Assembly (NCBI GenBank): GCA_037903355.1 | Contig: JBAJFE010000014.1 | Location: 5,394,001-5,458,000, forward strand | Length of the DNA: 64,000 nt | Source of the DNA: Trichuris trichiura | Lineage: Eukaryota; Nematoda; Enoplea; Trichinellida; Trichuridae | Direction: 5' to 3' | Shown here: in pieces, positions 24,110 through 36,243 of the stretch | Layout: every line of letters begins with the position of its first letter | Numbering within the stretch: position 1 is the first letter of the stretch | Notes under the pieces: model-generated | Told to the model about the DNA's origin: nothing | What the model saw: the letters and a program-made list of their open reading frames with translations, nothing else | The model's database searches: none | Position numbers and translations under genes: made by a program

Positions 24110-27100
24110 AGCGAGTTTACCATCACGTGATGATTAATTTACACCGATCCTTAGAAGTAATAAGAAGTCTTGGCGAGTGGGTTGTCACTGTTCGGTTTTC
24201 ACAGCTGGTCCTCATGTCCATATGAGTCCAGATGCTCAACCAACTTAGCGCCGGTTGACTAATAGTCGTTGGATTGCACGTTAGGCAGCCGCGCTGGCAT
24301 ACGCTTCTTTTGAAGTTGTTGATAGGTACGCAAGCAGGCGCGAAATTGTTCCGCACTACTTGTGCAATTCAACGCTGTGCTGATTGCGTTTAGCTGTTGA
24401 GAAACTTCAGACCAGCTGCAGACAAGCGTTTAATCATAGTTGCCGCGAAAATGGATCACGATGAGAGGTCGTAGAGAAGGAACAGCAGTGGCACACGTTT
24501 CACTCAAATGACAGGAACTGCAGCTCTGGCGTCACGGTATTTTGGCGGCAAGAGAAGGGTCAGCAACTATTACTCTTAATGCACAAAAGCCCAGTTCATC
24601 AAACCGTCTGACAGAGGCCGCAAAATTTCACAATAATTGGTCGAAGCTACGTATTTTGCCGATCAGCAGTGCCGTCAGCAGACACACCCACAATGATTGA
24701 TGAAACGGTAGTAGATTTCGTCATCACTATCCGCATTGTCTTACCGTATTGCTGGATCCAGGGCGCTCAGTGCCGTTTATACTTGGCAGATGACAGGTTA
24801 TCGATCTGTTCCGTTGGACTACGGAAACGGAGCAATAAGTTGATGCACTCTTATCTGGCTTTTCTCATCTTCTGGCCAGCTGGGCTCGCAGGCTTTCTTG
24901 TCCTTCAGGTTGCACCATCAGAACTAGTAAGTCAACGTTGACTATGGCGTGATTCAGATTTGTTACTCCTGAGAATATAACTTCCATTGCAATATGAGCT
25001 GAATACGACTGATTGTGGAAAAGCAGGAGGCAAAACTTGAGTTCAGATTACCGTCGCCGCCGATCTCTGCTGCACTAAGAAATGGCGGGAAGCTAAGGTA
25101 ATCTAGGACACACTTTCCGTTGTACACAGATGGGAAAATTTCTAATGGTATAATTGGTAGAGTTTTACCTTATATATTAGAAACAATCCAACCAGCAGTT
25201 TTGATAACGTATCTTTATAACAAAAATGTTGAGCTCCTTAAAACTAGCGCGGTCCGCCTTTATTGTGTCACAGTTATCATTATACCTACTTTTCAATATC
25301 AGTAATGCCTACTTACTGCTGATTAACGTTGTAAACAAAGGGCTCATAGGCGTGTATGGTCTATGATTATGATTAGTACTAATCTGTGCCAGTTTACTTG
25401 CAATTTACTGTTTACCATGTGCTTCCATTTAGTTCATACCAATGAAATACAATGCAGTGAGTTAACTAAACTGGCATACGTGCTAGTGTTTTAGTAATTC
25501 GTCAGGCAAGCTCTGCACTATTTGTTTGTAGGTAGCCCAATTTCGTTGTTTTGAAATTGACTGGTTCTTAACTTTGGGAGAGCGGGATTAAAAAGCATTC
25601 CATAACAAACGGCCTTGAGAAGGTTCCCTTGCTTCATTAGGCTGATAACTGCCCTTTTATTACTTAAAAATTAATCGTTAGGAACAGAAATAAACTACTT
25701 TAGGTAAATTCTAGTGGTTGCAAAAAATGTTTGCAGACAACTGCTTCGTTTCTTTTATGACGTTGGTATTGCTGATTCATATTATTAGAAGTTTTGATAA
25801 TACGAATAGGTCACTATTGAGTGGCTTTTGCATTCCTCGTTGGGCACTTGCTCTGTTACATGTTGGACCTCACCAATTAATAGGCTGGCGCAAACGATAC
25901 AAACATGATCAACCAGTACATGTTAGTAATAAAGGTCTCAGCGATTGGACCTTCAGTAATGATAGTATCATGGTGATATAGAGGATAGCTTGCTTAAAGT
26001 AGCTGTAGAATTCCGTTCCTGCAGTTAGCACTGTCATAGACAAAAGCCAGACGTTTCACTGTTGATTGGTTATCAGTATTGAGCTGAAACTTTCCTCAAA
26101 AGCTGATCATGTTTTTGTTTTGGAATAAGTTTTTCTTTTTCACACGCTTAACTCACTAGGACAAGCATAAAATGACTCTTTGCTACGTCCTCTCCTTTTC
26201 ACGCATATCAAAACCACCAAAATGGTTTAGTTTCCAATTTGATTCGCTCGAAAGCTGCATATTTCATTGATAAAACTATTCAGAACAGTTTGCTAGTGAA
26301 ATTGAATTTCCTCATTTTTGTATTACTTTATATATTAAACGTATCGAAGAACTGTCATATTCGCATGCATTCAAAATGGATGTAGACGCATGGGCGAAAG
26401 CATCACCACATGAAAGCACAACTAGAGAAAGATGTGTGACGACGATAAAAGCCAAGTTACAGTGACTGCCGATAGAGTAACTTGTAGCCTTCAAGACATT
26501 GATCGATTAATGAAAATGAACGTGTTGATATCTAACCCTTTTAGAAAGCTGAAACGCGTTAAACTAACAAAAAGGACCGAAAAGCCTATAGATCAATGTT
26601 TTAGCTATCTCATAATTAATTGCAGCGGGTGAATCTCCCCAGCTGTCTTCTCAAAAAGAGAACGAGAATAAACCTGACATTGATTTCCTCATAAACTTCC
26701 ATCTCATCGTTCGTAAAGTCAATTTTATCAGCTCTTCTCCTGATTTATTATCGCGCATGCCTCAAAGAAGATAAAGCTGTAAGGCTGAATAGTTCGCTAT
26801 TTAGGCATGTTTATCACTTACAAGAAGCTTGGAGCTATCTTACTAAAGCAAAGTAGCACGCGACTTAGTAAGGCGACTTGCTCTTTGCTTCATTAACCGT
26901 GGAGTGACTACAATGAGTGAAGTCTCAATAAGCGGTCACAGTGCTGTCGCTCATGAAAATGAAGCTCTAATTCGATTAGACAGACAGCTTGCAGACAGAT
27001 GAAAATGCAGCCTGCTTCATCAGGTTCTGTTGTCATTAACGGAACGAAGAAAAGGGGCAACGGATTGTTCAGGAGTTATTAGAATAAAGTTTCAAAAAGT

Positions 27101-28330
27101 TTTCCAAACGGTGAGACTTGCGTAAATGCTTCAGTGCCATTTTCAAGACAGGAAAGTTCAAGTTATTAGTTTGTTAGTTCAGCCCTGATTAACATTTTTG
27201 TCCATATAATATTGCAATATAGTTTAGTTTACACATAAAATGTCCAAGAAATTTGTGAAGCTTCGAGTTTCATAGAAATTTCTTAATTTAAGTATTTTGA
27301 AGTAAATGCTGTATTTCTGCGTTTATCAGTACCTCCCTCAAGAAGCAACTCAAAATGCTAGCGTAGAGTTCTTTTGGTCTGAAAACATTTATAATCGTTT
27401 TACGTGCTAGAATGGTTTTGGAAATTGTGGTCAGACAATGGCCAGGAATCAATCCAAACTTGTTTAGCAATTCTCATAAATCATTTTCTTTAGCATTTAA
27501 AAATCACCATGTAAGATGTTTTTCGCAACGCACTTCGCATTTTGTTATTCGTTGGCATATGTCATTTTGATTTGTAGATTTTTCTTGTTGCTCTTATCTC
27601 CAAGGTATAGTTGAATCACGCTGGATAACTGGTTAAGCTGGAGCGCGTGTCAATAGGAAGAAAAATTAGGAAAAATTAGGCTTAGTGTTTGCACCTTATG
27701 ATGCTCATTTTTATTTCACTTGTAGTAGGCCTTCTTAGCATGATTTGATCCTGATTGGCTCCTAACTTCAACGGTGAGGTGTGTATTGCGTCCGATAACA
27801 GTATTTAACATATTTTCAAATTCACCGTCAGGCAGATGCTCCCAACAGAAATATGAGGGCAATGTACGATCGGTCCAAGCCACCCAACTATGGAATCCCC
27901 GTGTCAGTGAATAAATCTAAAGCGATTTCAGTTCATCTTACAATGACCATCAATGGAAAACTAACGTTAATGAAGGTTTTCGGTTTCGCCTAATCGTCAA
28001 ACAAGCTTTGCAAAACTTCTATTACGTTGGTTGCTGCTGAAAATTTTATGCTACTCAAAATTGACATACAGTATCATACGGAGAATTAAAATAAATGATC
28101 ACTGGATTTCTGAGCGACTACATGATTAAGAATGAAATGGACTAAACTGACTGCTTAGCGATAAAATCGCAGACGTTCTTTTGAAACTAGAGCTCGAATC
28201 ACAATCAATCGTGGCCAGCCCAAAGGAGCTCCATTGACGTTCAGAAGAAATATCTGCTGCCTCTGATAAAGTTCAGCTTGATTGCAGTCCTGTTAGAGAA
28301 CTGCGGCTATCAATAGAAGGTAAACGGGAG
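24110..28330. other. About 4 kb without a supported gene
   Basis: AT-rich; the open frames present (24669-24941, 25718-25981, 26432-26632, all plus) have no recognisable domain or consistent splice partners. No repeat with clear ends was found. Confidence 0.45.
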
Positions 28331-28335
28331 AATTA

Positions 28336-28551
28336 TTGTTCTTAGTGACAAGAGAGGATCTGGCCAGTTTCGCTGGCCTAGTAATCTTACTCCTAGGGGA
28401 TTACGGGAGCTCTTTTTTCAACAGACTAATTGATTTTTCAAGAGTCATTTTAAAAGATTACGTTTCTTCCAATTGCATCCTCGCTTTTTTACGGTGTGAT
28501 GGCGAACTCGAAGATTTGATAGAATATCTTGGCAGAAAGCAGGCTATGTAG
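28336..28551 (+). CDS. Weak open frame, possible transposase scrap
   Basis: A 71-codon frame that starts only at a non-ATG codon and contains REDLASFAGLVILLLGDYGS and later SSNCILAFLRCDGELEDL. The pattern 'EDLxxFxGLxIL...' followed by '..ILxxLRxD' recalls the start of piggyBac-type DDE domains, but it is too short to be sure. Flanks show nothing further. Confidence 0.2.
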   Translation: MFLVTREDLASFAGLVILLLGDYGSSFFNRLIDFSRVILKDYVSSNCILAFLRCDGELEDLIEYLGRKQAM

Positions 28552-28982
28552 TAGCTTCTGAAAATGGTTTGACAAAATTTTCATGATTCAATTATGAATC
28601 AACATAGGTAATGCGAAAACACCTAGGAATACATCAAAGCAGAAAGCAGTATCAACAGCAGCAGTTATAGAACGCTGATACCCTGCTGTTTGTTCGCTGT
28701 TCAGTGCTTGCATAGTCTTACTTGCGCTCTAAGGGCAATTTGGTTACAAGGGAAGAGTGCAGCAATAAATGTTGGCACAGTTGCAATCACACATGCTAAC
28801 GGATGCATAGGAATTCTGGTAAGCCTAATCGTTTTTGACGATGTCGTAATAAGTCTGTACGTTTGATCTTCAGGACTCAAGGCCAGAGCTGTTTAGCACA
28901 GAAAAGCCCTATGGAGCATACAAAAGTTTTCAAGTTTGTCGTGCGGATTAGTGATTTCTTAAGTTAAAGGCACATCTATACT

Positions 28983-30330
28983 AAAAATTCGACTATCAAA
29001 ATCCCGGTTATTTGAATTTTCGAGCATCTGAAGCCGCTAGAAAGCACAAAATTAAATTTCATATAGAAGAAATACCGACTATCTGTATCCTTCGTTCTTG
29101 GTTTAAAAACTTTCCGCTGATAGTAAGGAACCCCAACATACACTTGCTAGTTGCGTGTTTGTTTGCGCTTATAGGGAAGTCTAATTTATAAACAAGGCAT
29201 GATATAATGTAAATACAACATCTGCGATGCAAGAACAGTCGGTCCTGATAGCTGAACCCGTTACGGAGTGATTAATGGAAACATTGCATCAGCATCATAA
29301 ATAAATTGGTAAAAGCAATGAATCACGTGTCTTATACGAAGCGGAGCGCGACGGTACATCCTGCTGCTTACGAATTAGCTTGCAATTCAAATCGTTACTT
29401 GTTAATCTCCAGAAACTTTGGTTACATTCTTTGGTCTGCTTTTAACTCTGAAGACTGAGGCCACTAATACTCTGGCCAACATGTATTTTCAGGCCTTTCG
29501 CAGTCATAAGTACGGGTCTGTATATTTGCAGCTCTTTGTTGAGAAAACAGCGGCGGCACTCACCGCACAGTGATCGACACCGCATTGCTGAAAAATCCTT
29601 AGGTGACAATCTAATTATATTTGCGTTTCCTAAAGAGATAGTGGAAAGGTAGAAAGGAGCTTGAACGACCTGAATGACGTGAGATTATTCTTCAGGCAGA
29701 AGCGCAAGACCAGACGAAGGAGCAGGACATGTACAGCTGCAAGGTTCACGACTGATTGAAGAAGTAGCTCTAGAAACGTTCGATGCTTCAAAAGCGCCAT
29801 CAGTATCAGACAAAGGCGATGAGTTTGATGCTACCATGCAGCTGGCTTGGGACAATGAACACTCAGAATTTCAATGACGGTGAAATTCTTAAATCAATGT
29901 CAAAAGTAGAAGGAGAGCTGGGGGGAAAGAAAAATTTTATCGGAAAGATGAAATAGAATGTGCATATTTGCAGTGTGATGAGTCATTTCAATTTCTGAAA
30001 AGTGCTGCACAGCAGGTGGTAAGACAAGAAGATTGTGTCTGAAAAGCAGCGTTATGTGTGAAAGACATCTGTGGCTTAGCAGACAAGAAATTAGGACAGG
30101 GCTAAGACCAACTTCTGTGACAAATATTTTTAATAAATGTGACTTCCAATACAGTCTTGGTGGTAAATTTTAGTATCACATAAATTTTTGAGAAGTGGAA
30201 CTAAGAAGAAATAAAACTGAAAGGTAAAGATAGAACAAACAAACAAAAAAGTTGCTGTGATATCTGAATTTTCGATTATCCGAACTATCCTGTCAAACAA
30301 TTACTTTGGATAATCGGATTCCTGACTCTC
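28983..30330. repeat. Possible old pogo/Tigger-like repeat with TTCGATTATC-type ends
   Basis: Near 28988 the plus strand reads ATTCGACTATC...GAATTTTCGAGCATC, and near 30258-30330 an inverted counterpart reads GAATTTTCGATTATCCGAAC...GGATAATCGGATTCC. Such TTATCC-rich inverted ends are common in pogo-type elements. The interior carries acidic coding scraps at about 29690-29960, broken by stops. Ends and identity are uncertain. Confidence 0.3.
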
Positions 30331-30502
30331 ATGTTGATGCAAAGGTTAGAGCGCGTCCTTCGCTCTGCAAATACATACTGACGTGTTAAGTGTACTGGCG
30401 CCTCCAAAAAAAATTTCTTGTTCTTGTTCGGAAACAATTTTTGAGGTAACTATTTTTGTTTTCTTTTTCTTTTCTTCTCTTCTAACGGGCGTTTAGAAAT
30501 TT

Positions 30503-31277
30503 TGTTCTAATCTTTTTTGTAGCGGTATTTTGAGCCCGTTTTTTCTTAACGTTTTTAAATTCACCGTTTATTGCATAAACGTTTAATGCGGATCTTTCAG
30601 GTCTCTCCATGACCCGTCATCAGCGCAATTTGTGCCACCTGTCGGATTGGTTATTATGGTTGCGAGCCGCGCCATCCGACCAACCTTGGCAGAGACGTCA
30701 GCCGACAGCTCTGTCTTGAGCCGTCAGGCTTCGGTCCCACCTAGTCAGTCAGAAGGTGCGGCGAGCGTCCAACCGACCTTCCGAGACGGTAGCACACTAA
30801 CAAAACAGGCGCAACGAGCAAGCAAACGACATATACCCGTCTGTTTTAAACAAACGGGTTTTAAACTCTCTTCTTTCCCACCACTCCGTTTTCTTTCTTC
30901 ACCATCTTTCGTTGTCCTCTTTTTTCTTCGTGCCCCCTTGCACCCAATTTTGTTTTCGGGTATACGTCGTTTGTTTGCTCGTTGCTCCTCTTTTGTAAGT
31001 GTGCCACCGTCGTGGAAGGTCGGTTGAACGCTCGCTGCACCTTCTGACTGACTAGGTGGGCCGAATCCTGATGGCCTGAGACAGAGCTGACGGCTGACGT
31101 CTCTGCCAAGGTTGGTCAGATGGAGCGACTAGCAACCACGAAGACCGACCCGACGAGCGGCGCACATTGCACTGATGACGGGCCATGGTGAAGCCCGAAG
31201 GCTCTGCATTAAATGTTTATACAATAAACGTTAATAAAAAACGGGCTCAAAACACCACTACAAAAGAGATTAGAACA
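30503..31277. mobile_element. Foldback element with ~330-bp inverted arms
   Basis: The left arm 30503-30840 and right arm 30957-31277 are imperfect reverse complements over nearly their full length, with a pyrimidine-rich loop of about 115 bases. The outer ends are TGTTCTAATC and GATTAGAACA. Just inside each arm, pointing outward, is the CTGATGACGGG...GAAAG motif followed by TAAACGTTTATGCAATAAACG (left) or its counterpart (right), then AAAAACGGGCTC. The open frames 30632-31027 (plus) and 30861-31109 (minus) are mirror images made by the palindrome and are not genes. No transposase inside. Confidence 0.8.
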
Positions 31278-31665
31278 GTAATTATTTTTGTATTTAAAGA
31301 CCAGTATTGAATTCAGTTGCTTTGAAAAGAACATGTTGCTCAAGCTTCTAAAGGAAGAAGAAACAAAACGTGTGCAATTGGGATATCTTTGCAAATGTAA
31401 AGCTTTATATAATAGGCCGTCTTGCGCAGATGAAGAAACGGTTTAGTGTTCTGTTCGAATGCACACCAAGTAACTGATAGACTTTCTGAACAATTTACAT
31501 AATGGCTTCGTTCTTTTTAAACAGGAGCTTGTAAGCAAGAAACCTTTACTAACATTTGTCTCTAAAAAGGACAGATACAGTGCGGATTGGAATACAATAA
31601 AAAATTATCACAGGTACCCTTTTGCTGTCATGCAACAAGATTGCATATACTACAGAGCTTTGAAG

Positions 31666-31967
31666 ATGTGGTTTCTTGGTACGGGACCGTATGTTTTCAT
31701 AATGAAATAGCTTTATTACGGAGAGAGTTCCGTTTAATGTAGGATAAAGGGTTTACCTCCGGAGCTTTCGGGTCATTCGAGGCCGTCTTCAGCGGTCTTA
31801 AAATTATAAATATATATAATAAATAAATAAATAAATAAATAAATATATATAATTTATAATTGAAGACCGCTGAAGACGGGTCTCGAGTGACCCAAAGGCT
31901 CCGGAGTTAAAGCCTTTATCGCACATTAAACGGGACTCTCTCCGTAATAAAGCTATTTCATTATGAA
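31666..31967. mobile_element. Palindromic element with AAAT microsatellite core, family copy 1
   Basis: The arms start TTCATAATGAAATAGCTTTA (31696) and end in the reverse complement at 31967. They run inward through TTACGGAGAGAG, TCCGGAGCTTTCGGGTCA and GTCTTCAGCGGTCTT to an AT core with about seven AAAT/AATA units (31817-31846). A short left leader, GTGGTTTCTTGGTACGGGA at 31668-31686, lies outside the palindrome and also precedes the copy at 46441-46639, so the mobile unit is longer than the palindrome on that side. No coding capacity. Confidence 0.75.
31817..31846 (+). repeat. (AAAT)n microsatellite at palindrome centre
   Basis: Seven or so tetranucleotide units in the loop of the palindrome. 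Confidence 0.8.
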
Positions 31968-32669
31968 TACCACAGAGCTGATCTTATTATACGAAATGAT
32001 TAAAATTGTTGAAATCAACTGTCGTAGATTTGAATGAAAAATTGCTTAAACATGAATTTAAGTGGTTACAAAATCGTGTACACGTAGTTCCAATTACAAA
32101 AGGTTTGCACGGAAATAAATTAGAGCTTTTCATGGCTCCATAAAGCAGAAGCATTCTCGTTAATGACGTTCAGTAAATGAGTAACTGCGCTTTATTAATA
32201 AAAATGAGCACTGCTGAACGCGTGAAGTTATCTCAGAACTGTCCATAACATTAATAAAAGTTACTTTATGATGTGAAACATGTCAAAACGGAAGCGTTCG
32301 CCACTGCAGGTGCCTTATTCAGACCAGGTCTGTTAGAAATGAATGCCCCACAACATTTATCTCAGGAAATCAAATTAGGGCTACTTCCGCAGAGTAAAAG
32401 TTTTATTCAATGGAGGAATCACGCTAAAACGTTCTTAACGGTGACAGAGTTTTAAAAACGTTCTAACGTGAACCCTTCCGTAAATAAAACTTATACTCAA
32501 TGGAAGGCTATGCTCTTGTGAAGAAAAGTTAAGTGTTGAAAAATTGGGTTACTCGTTGCAATATCATGCTTCAGCGTTGAAAATACGGTTATTTGCAGGG
32601 ACTGTCCTCATGTCCATAGATTGAGTCTTTTCATGCTTTATGCACTGCCAAATCATTGAGGTTTCACTA

Positions 32670-33715
32670 CAGTCAGCCCTACTTTCCCGCATTCTCTAGT
32701 CGCATACTCAGTACAATGCAGTTTTTCCGGGGTAAAAATCAACCTGAAAAACAAGATGTCTCCCATCTGTATGGCTATATATGCCACATGCTTTTCGCCC
32801 ATATCCGTTTTAAAATCATACCACTTTCTCACATAATTTGATTTTGTCGGCTGGAAGACGGGGATGCATGGCTAAGTGTCCCTACGTTTTCATCCCCTGA
32901 GAGCAAACACAAACAGCGCTCTAACCCTGTACCTGTTCTCTAATCACGCGTAAGCAAAGCGGAGATTCTGCTGTGGCAAAACCATTTATGATTCATTTCG
33001 GATGGCCGTTAACAACACGGTAGAAGCTTGGAAAGACGTATCGGAACAATTCATGCATCGCGTCTGGCTAATACTTATCCCAGGTTGGATCTGCGATCTT
33101 AGAGACTTCAGGCCTAATGGTCGCGTATGAAAAATTACTGAAAGCTGTGTTTAGCTGGGTAGGCTTTGAAGAAATTGACTATGAGGACGTTTAAGACATT
33201 CTAGATCATCAACGAGACGAGCTGCAAAGGAAGCGGAAGAAAGGGAAGAAGCAGGTAATGAATAAACTCAGAAAACTACTCCGGCGCAACTGAAAACCAT
33301 TGAACCATTAGATACTCTATAAACTATTGAGCAGCGATTACAATGGCTCGAAGACAATGGTTGTAATACAGAACAAAGTAGGATACCCACGAAAGGTATC
33401 TGACCTAACTTGGAGCCATATAGGCAACTCCTGTACGAAAGAACATGTGCGGAACAAAAGAAGCTCGACTTCTGTTTTACTGCGATAAAGAAACATTGTG
33501 AGGACAATGAAACGCTACCTTATATGTGTAATAGGACTTTAGTTCGTCCGTAATTAAGGAAAGCGAGATGAAAAATAGAACTCAATAAATAAAGGTTCTT
33601 TGATTTTAAATCTGTGAGAACGTCTTTCCATATGCTAAAGACACAAGCACGTTACTCCTGAAGGTTACTTTGAACTCTATCCACTGTGAAGAGTTCCGTC
33701 ATAAAAATTACACAA
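32670..33715 (+). mobile_element. Tigger/jerky-type transposon relic (family B), C-terminal half
   Basis: Starts with a Tigger-like terminal sequence CAGTCAGCCCTACTTTCCCG right after a TA. From about 33000 it encodes degraded transposase C-terminal sequence: VNNTVEAWKDVSEQ, then GFEEIDYEDV, ERTCAEQKKLDFCFTAIKKH, with stops between. The 3' part (33090-33715) aligns by eye with 47090-47735, including a nearly identical stretch around AACAAAAGAAGCTCGACTTC. N-terminal and catalytic parts are missing or unrecognisable. Direction is plus. Confidence 0.72.
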
Positions 33716-34140
33716 TTAGTATATCATCGCCATAAAAGAAAAACACGTTATTCAAATTTGGGGTAAAAGGAAAAGGCTTCATGCCTTAACGTGTTTAACG
33801 ATTGAATACACAATGATTCTTTTTTCAGTGCAACTCATTTATGATATTTCTCTGTTGTTGTTTACAAGTAAACGATCCTTCGAACGCTTTGCTCTGAATT
33901 GTAATTTCTTTATACCTAACGAGTCTTCTATAACATGATTTTACTGAACGCGATATTTTTGCGGGACTTTCAAATGACCAATCTTTCGCGCTGTACGAGA
34001 ACTACCTTTACATAAAATGCTGCGTCATTTTTACTGATTTGCTATTTGCCTGTCCCTGGAATTTTGCAGCTTGCGAAAGACCTATACTTAGTTTCAGGTA
34101 CAAAACCATATACCAATGTTTCAACAGGTCAGGATCGCCA

Positions 34141-34569
34141 GGGCCTCCTGTGAACGTTTCTGAGCGTTTGGGCCCCCCAGTTATGATTAGTCAATTTCGA
34201 GCGCGCTGACTGGCTGGATGAGAGGACAGAGGGTAACCAGGACGTCATAATGTTGGTCTTACACAAAGTTCTGTGGGGAAAGCGTTTCAGAGATAGTGCG
34301 TCGAACTTTTACTTTCTCACCTCTGAGCCGGCTGCCCTTCCTCCCTCCGCCGGTCCTCTCTTCCAGCTAACCTGAATCGCGGGGCGCAACAGAGCATGTA
34401 GCTTTCTCTTAGACAGGAGGCGCAATATCTGAATCCCAGGTCATACCTTCCTATGCACTTTAACACGATCACCCAGGTGTGGCACGTCCCCCCACATTTC
34501 AAAAGGGCCCCCCAAGGGTCCCCTCAGCAATTTGAGTCCCCTGGACTACAAAAAGACCCCTTGGTGGAG
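34141..34569. mobile_element. Possible hAT fragment with GGGCCCC-rich ends
   Basis: GTTTGGGCCCCCCAGTTATG near the left and AAAGGGCCCCCCAAGGGTC...CCCCTGGACTA at the right resemble the subterminal sequence of the hAT element at 13915-14690 (both have CCCTGGACT...AAGACCCC). No clean ends or duplication located. Confidence 0.4.
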
Positions 34570-35685
34570 CACATGCCTCACTGTAAAAATCACTGCCATA
34601 TACTATACCAAAACTTTTGACAGTGTGGGTCACATCATAATGTGGCAAGTCCTCAAACAGACAGGCATGTGAACTTATCTTACCTTTCTCCTCAAGTGGC
34701 TGCACGGAAGCCGCGAGGCAATAATCTGAAATGCGCTGAGAACAATGGACCAGTTTGAGTTTGGGAAAGGAGCTCGACTATGTTGTCCAACATCACCTTA
34801 TCTGTTTAACTTATACACTAAATGCATTATGCTAAATGCCAAACTGAACGAATAGAAATGTGGAATCAAAGTCACGGGAGAAGTATTAATAAGCTGAGCT
34901 ACCCAGATGATATCCTCAGACTGACTGAAAGTGAAGAAGAAGGATTAAGGAGCCTATCCAAGAGGGTTAAAGACGAGAGTGCAAATGTATGACCGTCTGA
35001 ATATCAAAAAGACTAAGATTTAGGCAACTGATCCCCATAGCCCACGGAAAATATAAGTAAAAGAACTAGAAGCAGCAACAGAGTTTGTGTACTTGGGCTC
35101 AATGTTCACTGCCGACATCGACTGCAGTCATGAAGTCAAAAGAAGACTGCTGTTTGGAAATATGCCATGGTGGACTGGACAAGACTGTATATAGCAAATA
35201 TTTCAGCTTGAAGACCAATGTCGGTATAATGATAACTAAGGTGTTTTCAGCAGTTATGTAATACAGCGATAGTTTTATCATATGGAAAGTTGACCGCCAC
35301 AGAGCTTTTGCATTTGAACTGCTGCTGGAGAAGAATTTTAAACAATCGCTAGACGTCCAAAAGAACAAATAAATTCATGCTGGAAGAAATTCAACTACGA
35401 TGTTCGTTAAAAAGTGCAAAGATGAAGTCGAAGCTTCAGTATTTTGGGCCATCTAGTGAGAAAACATGATTTCCTCAGGAAATGTTAATGTTGGGGAAGC
35501 TCAAAGGCAGAGGCGGAAGAGACAAGCAGAAACTGAGATAGATACACGGTATCACAGAGGTGACATCTGAGGTTTGCCAGAATCCAAGAGACCACGAAAG
35601 ATAGTACAGCCTGAAAAGCAGTGCTCCATAGATCACGCAATGTCAGCCACGACTGAACGGTCAAACAACAATAACAGCAACGACA
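34570..35685 (+). mobile_element. RTE/BovB-type LINE relic, reverse transcriptase to 3' tail
   Basis: Plus-strand translation over three frames gives reverse-transcriptase blocks in order: YTKTFDSVGHIIMWQVLKQT at about 34590, FGKGAR...SPYLFNLYTK at about 34760, a catalytic box YPDD where YADD is usual at about 34900, LNIKKTKI, EFVYLGSMFTADIDCSHEVK at about 35080-35140, CCWRRILN with SKRTNKFMLEE at about 35320-35390, and LGHLVRKHDFLRKCLMLGKL at about 35440. The 3' end (35540-35685) matches the tail of such elements (GITEVT...) and finishes in an AAC/AAT-type simple repeat, as RTE elements do. Many stops and shifts: not active. The 5' half and endonuclease are absent. Confidence 0.82.
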
Positions 35686-35699
35686 GCAAGTTGCTTTCC

Positions 35700-36243
35700 G
35701 AACTTTGGGAAGAGATAACCAAGTTTAAACTCCATATCGCATGGAAATACGCCAAAATATTCTACGGTTACGACTTAGAAACGAACAAAAAGCAGCCCCA
35801 ATGCCCGTCATCGCCATTGTACGTTATCAGAACTCCATCTCATTTATCGCTAAAAGCAACGAACAACAGCATAGCAGTTTTATTTTTCAACTAAATGAAC
35901 AACGACCTACAGTTTTATTTACAGCTGTTTATACGGGCAAATGCCGGTGGCCCCTGGCCAGTGGCTATGTCCTCCAAGGTTTTAAAGAATGGCTCTTCGT
36001 GAAAGAGTGCCTTTGGCTCCAGGTAAACTCACTCAAGCACGATTTCAGCTCGTTCATATGCCTGTCGCAATGTGCATCTCAATGGTGCGCTTTGGACAAC
36101 TTATCAAAAGAGGATTGCGGGGCCACGACTGTGTGGCAACTTCTCGCAAGCGCTTCTCCCAAGCTGCCGCGCACTACCAGCTCATTTCTGTGAAAGAACT
36201 GTTTGTACCGGCAAAAGTACAGCGACTTGAAGCAAAATTGTAA
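35700..36243 (+). CDS. Unrecognised open frames after the LINE
   Basis: Two overlapping plus-strand frames (35741-36193 and 35989-36243). The second reads MALRERVPLAPGKLTQARFQ and later QLIKRGLRGHDCVATSRKRF. No domain recognised. They may be readthrough of unrelated sequence. Confidence 0.15.

Noticed and set aside
30632..31109. Open frames of 131 (plus) and 82 (minus) codons
   Set aside because: They are mirror images generated by the foldback palindrome, with no domain.
35574..35894. 106-codon frame MPESKRPRKIVQPEK...
   Set aside because: Its start lies in the 3' coding end and AAC-type tail of the RTE LINE, so it is not an independent gene.
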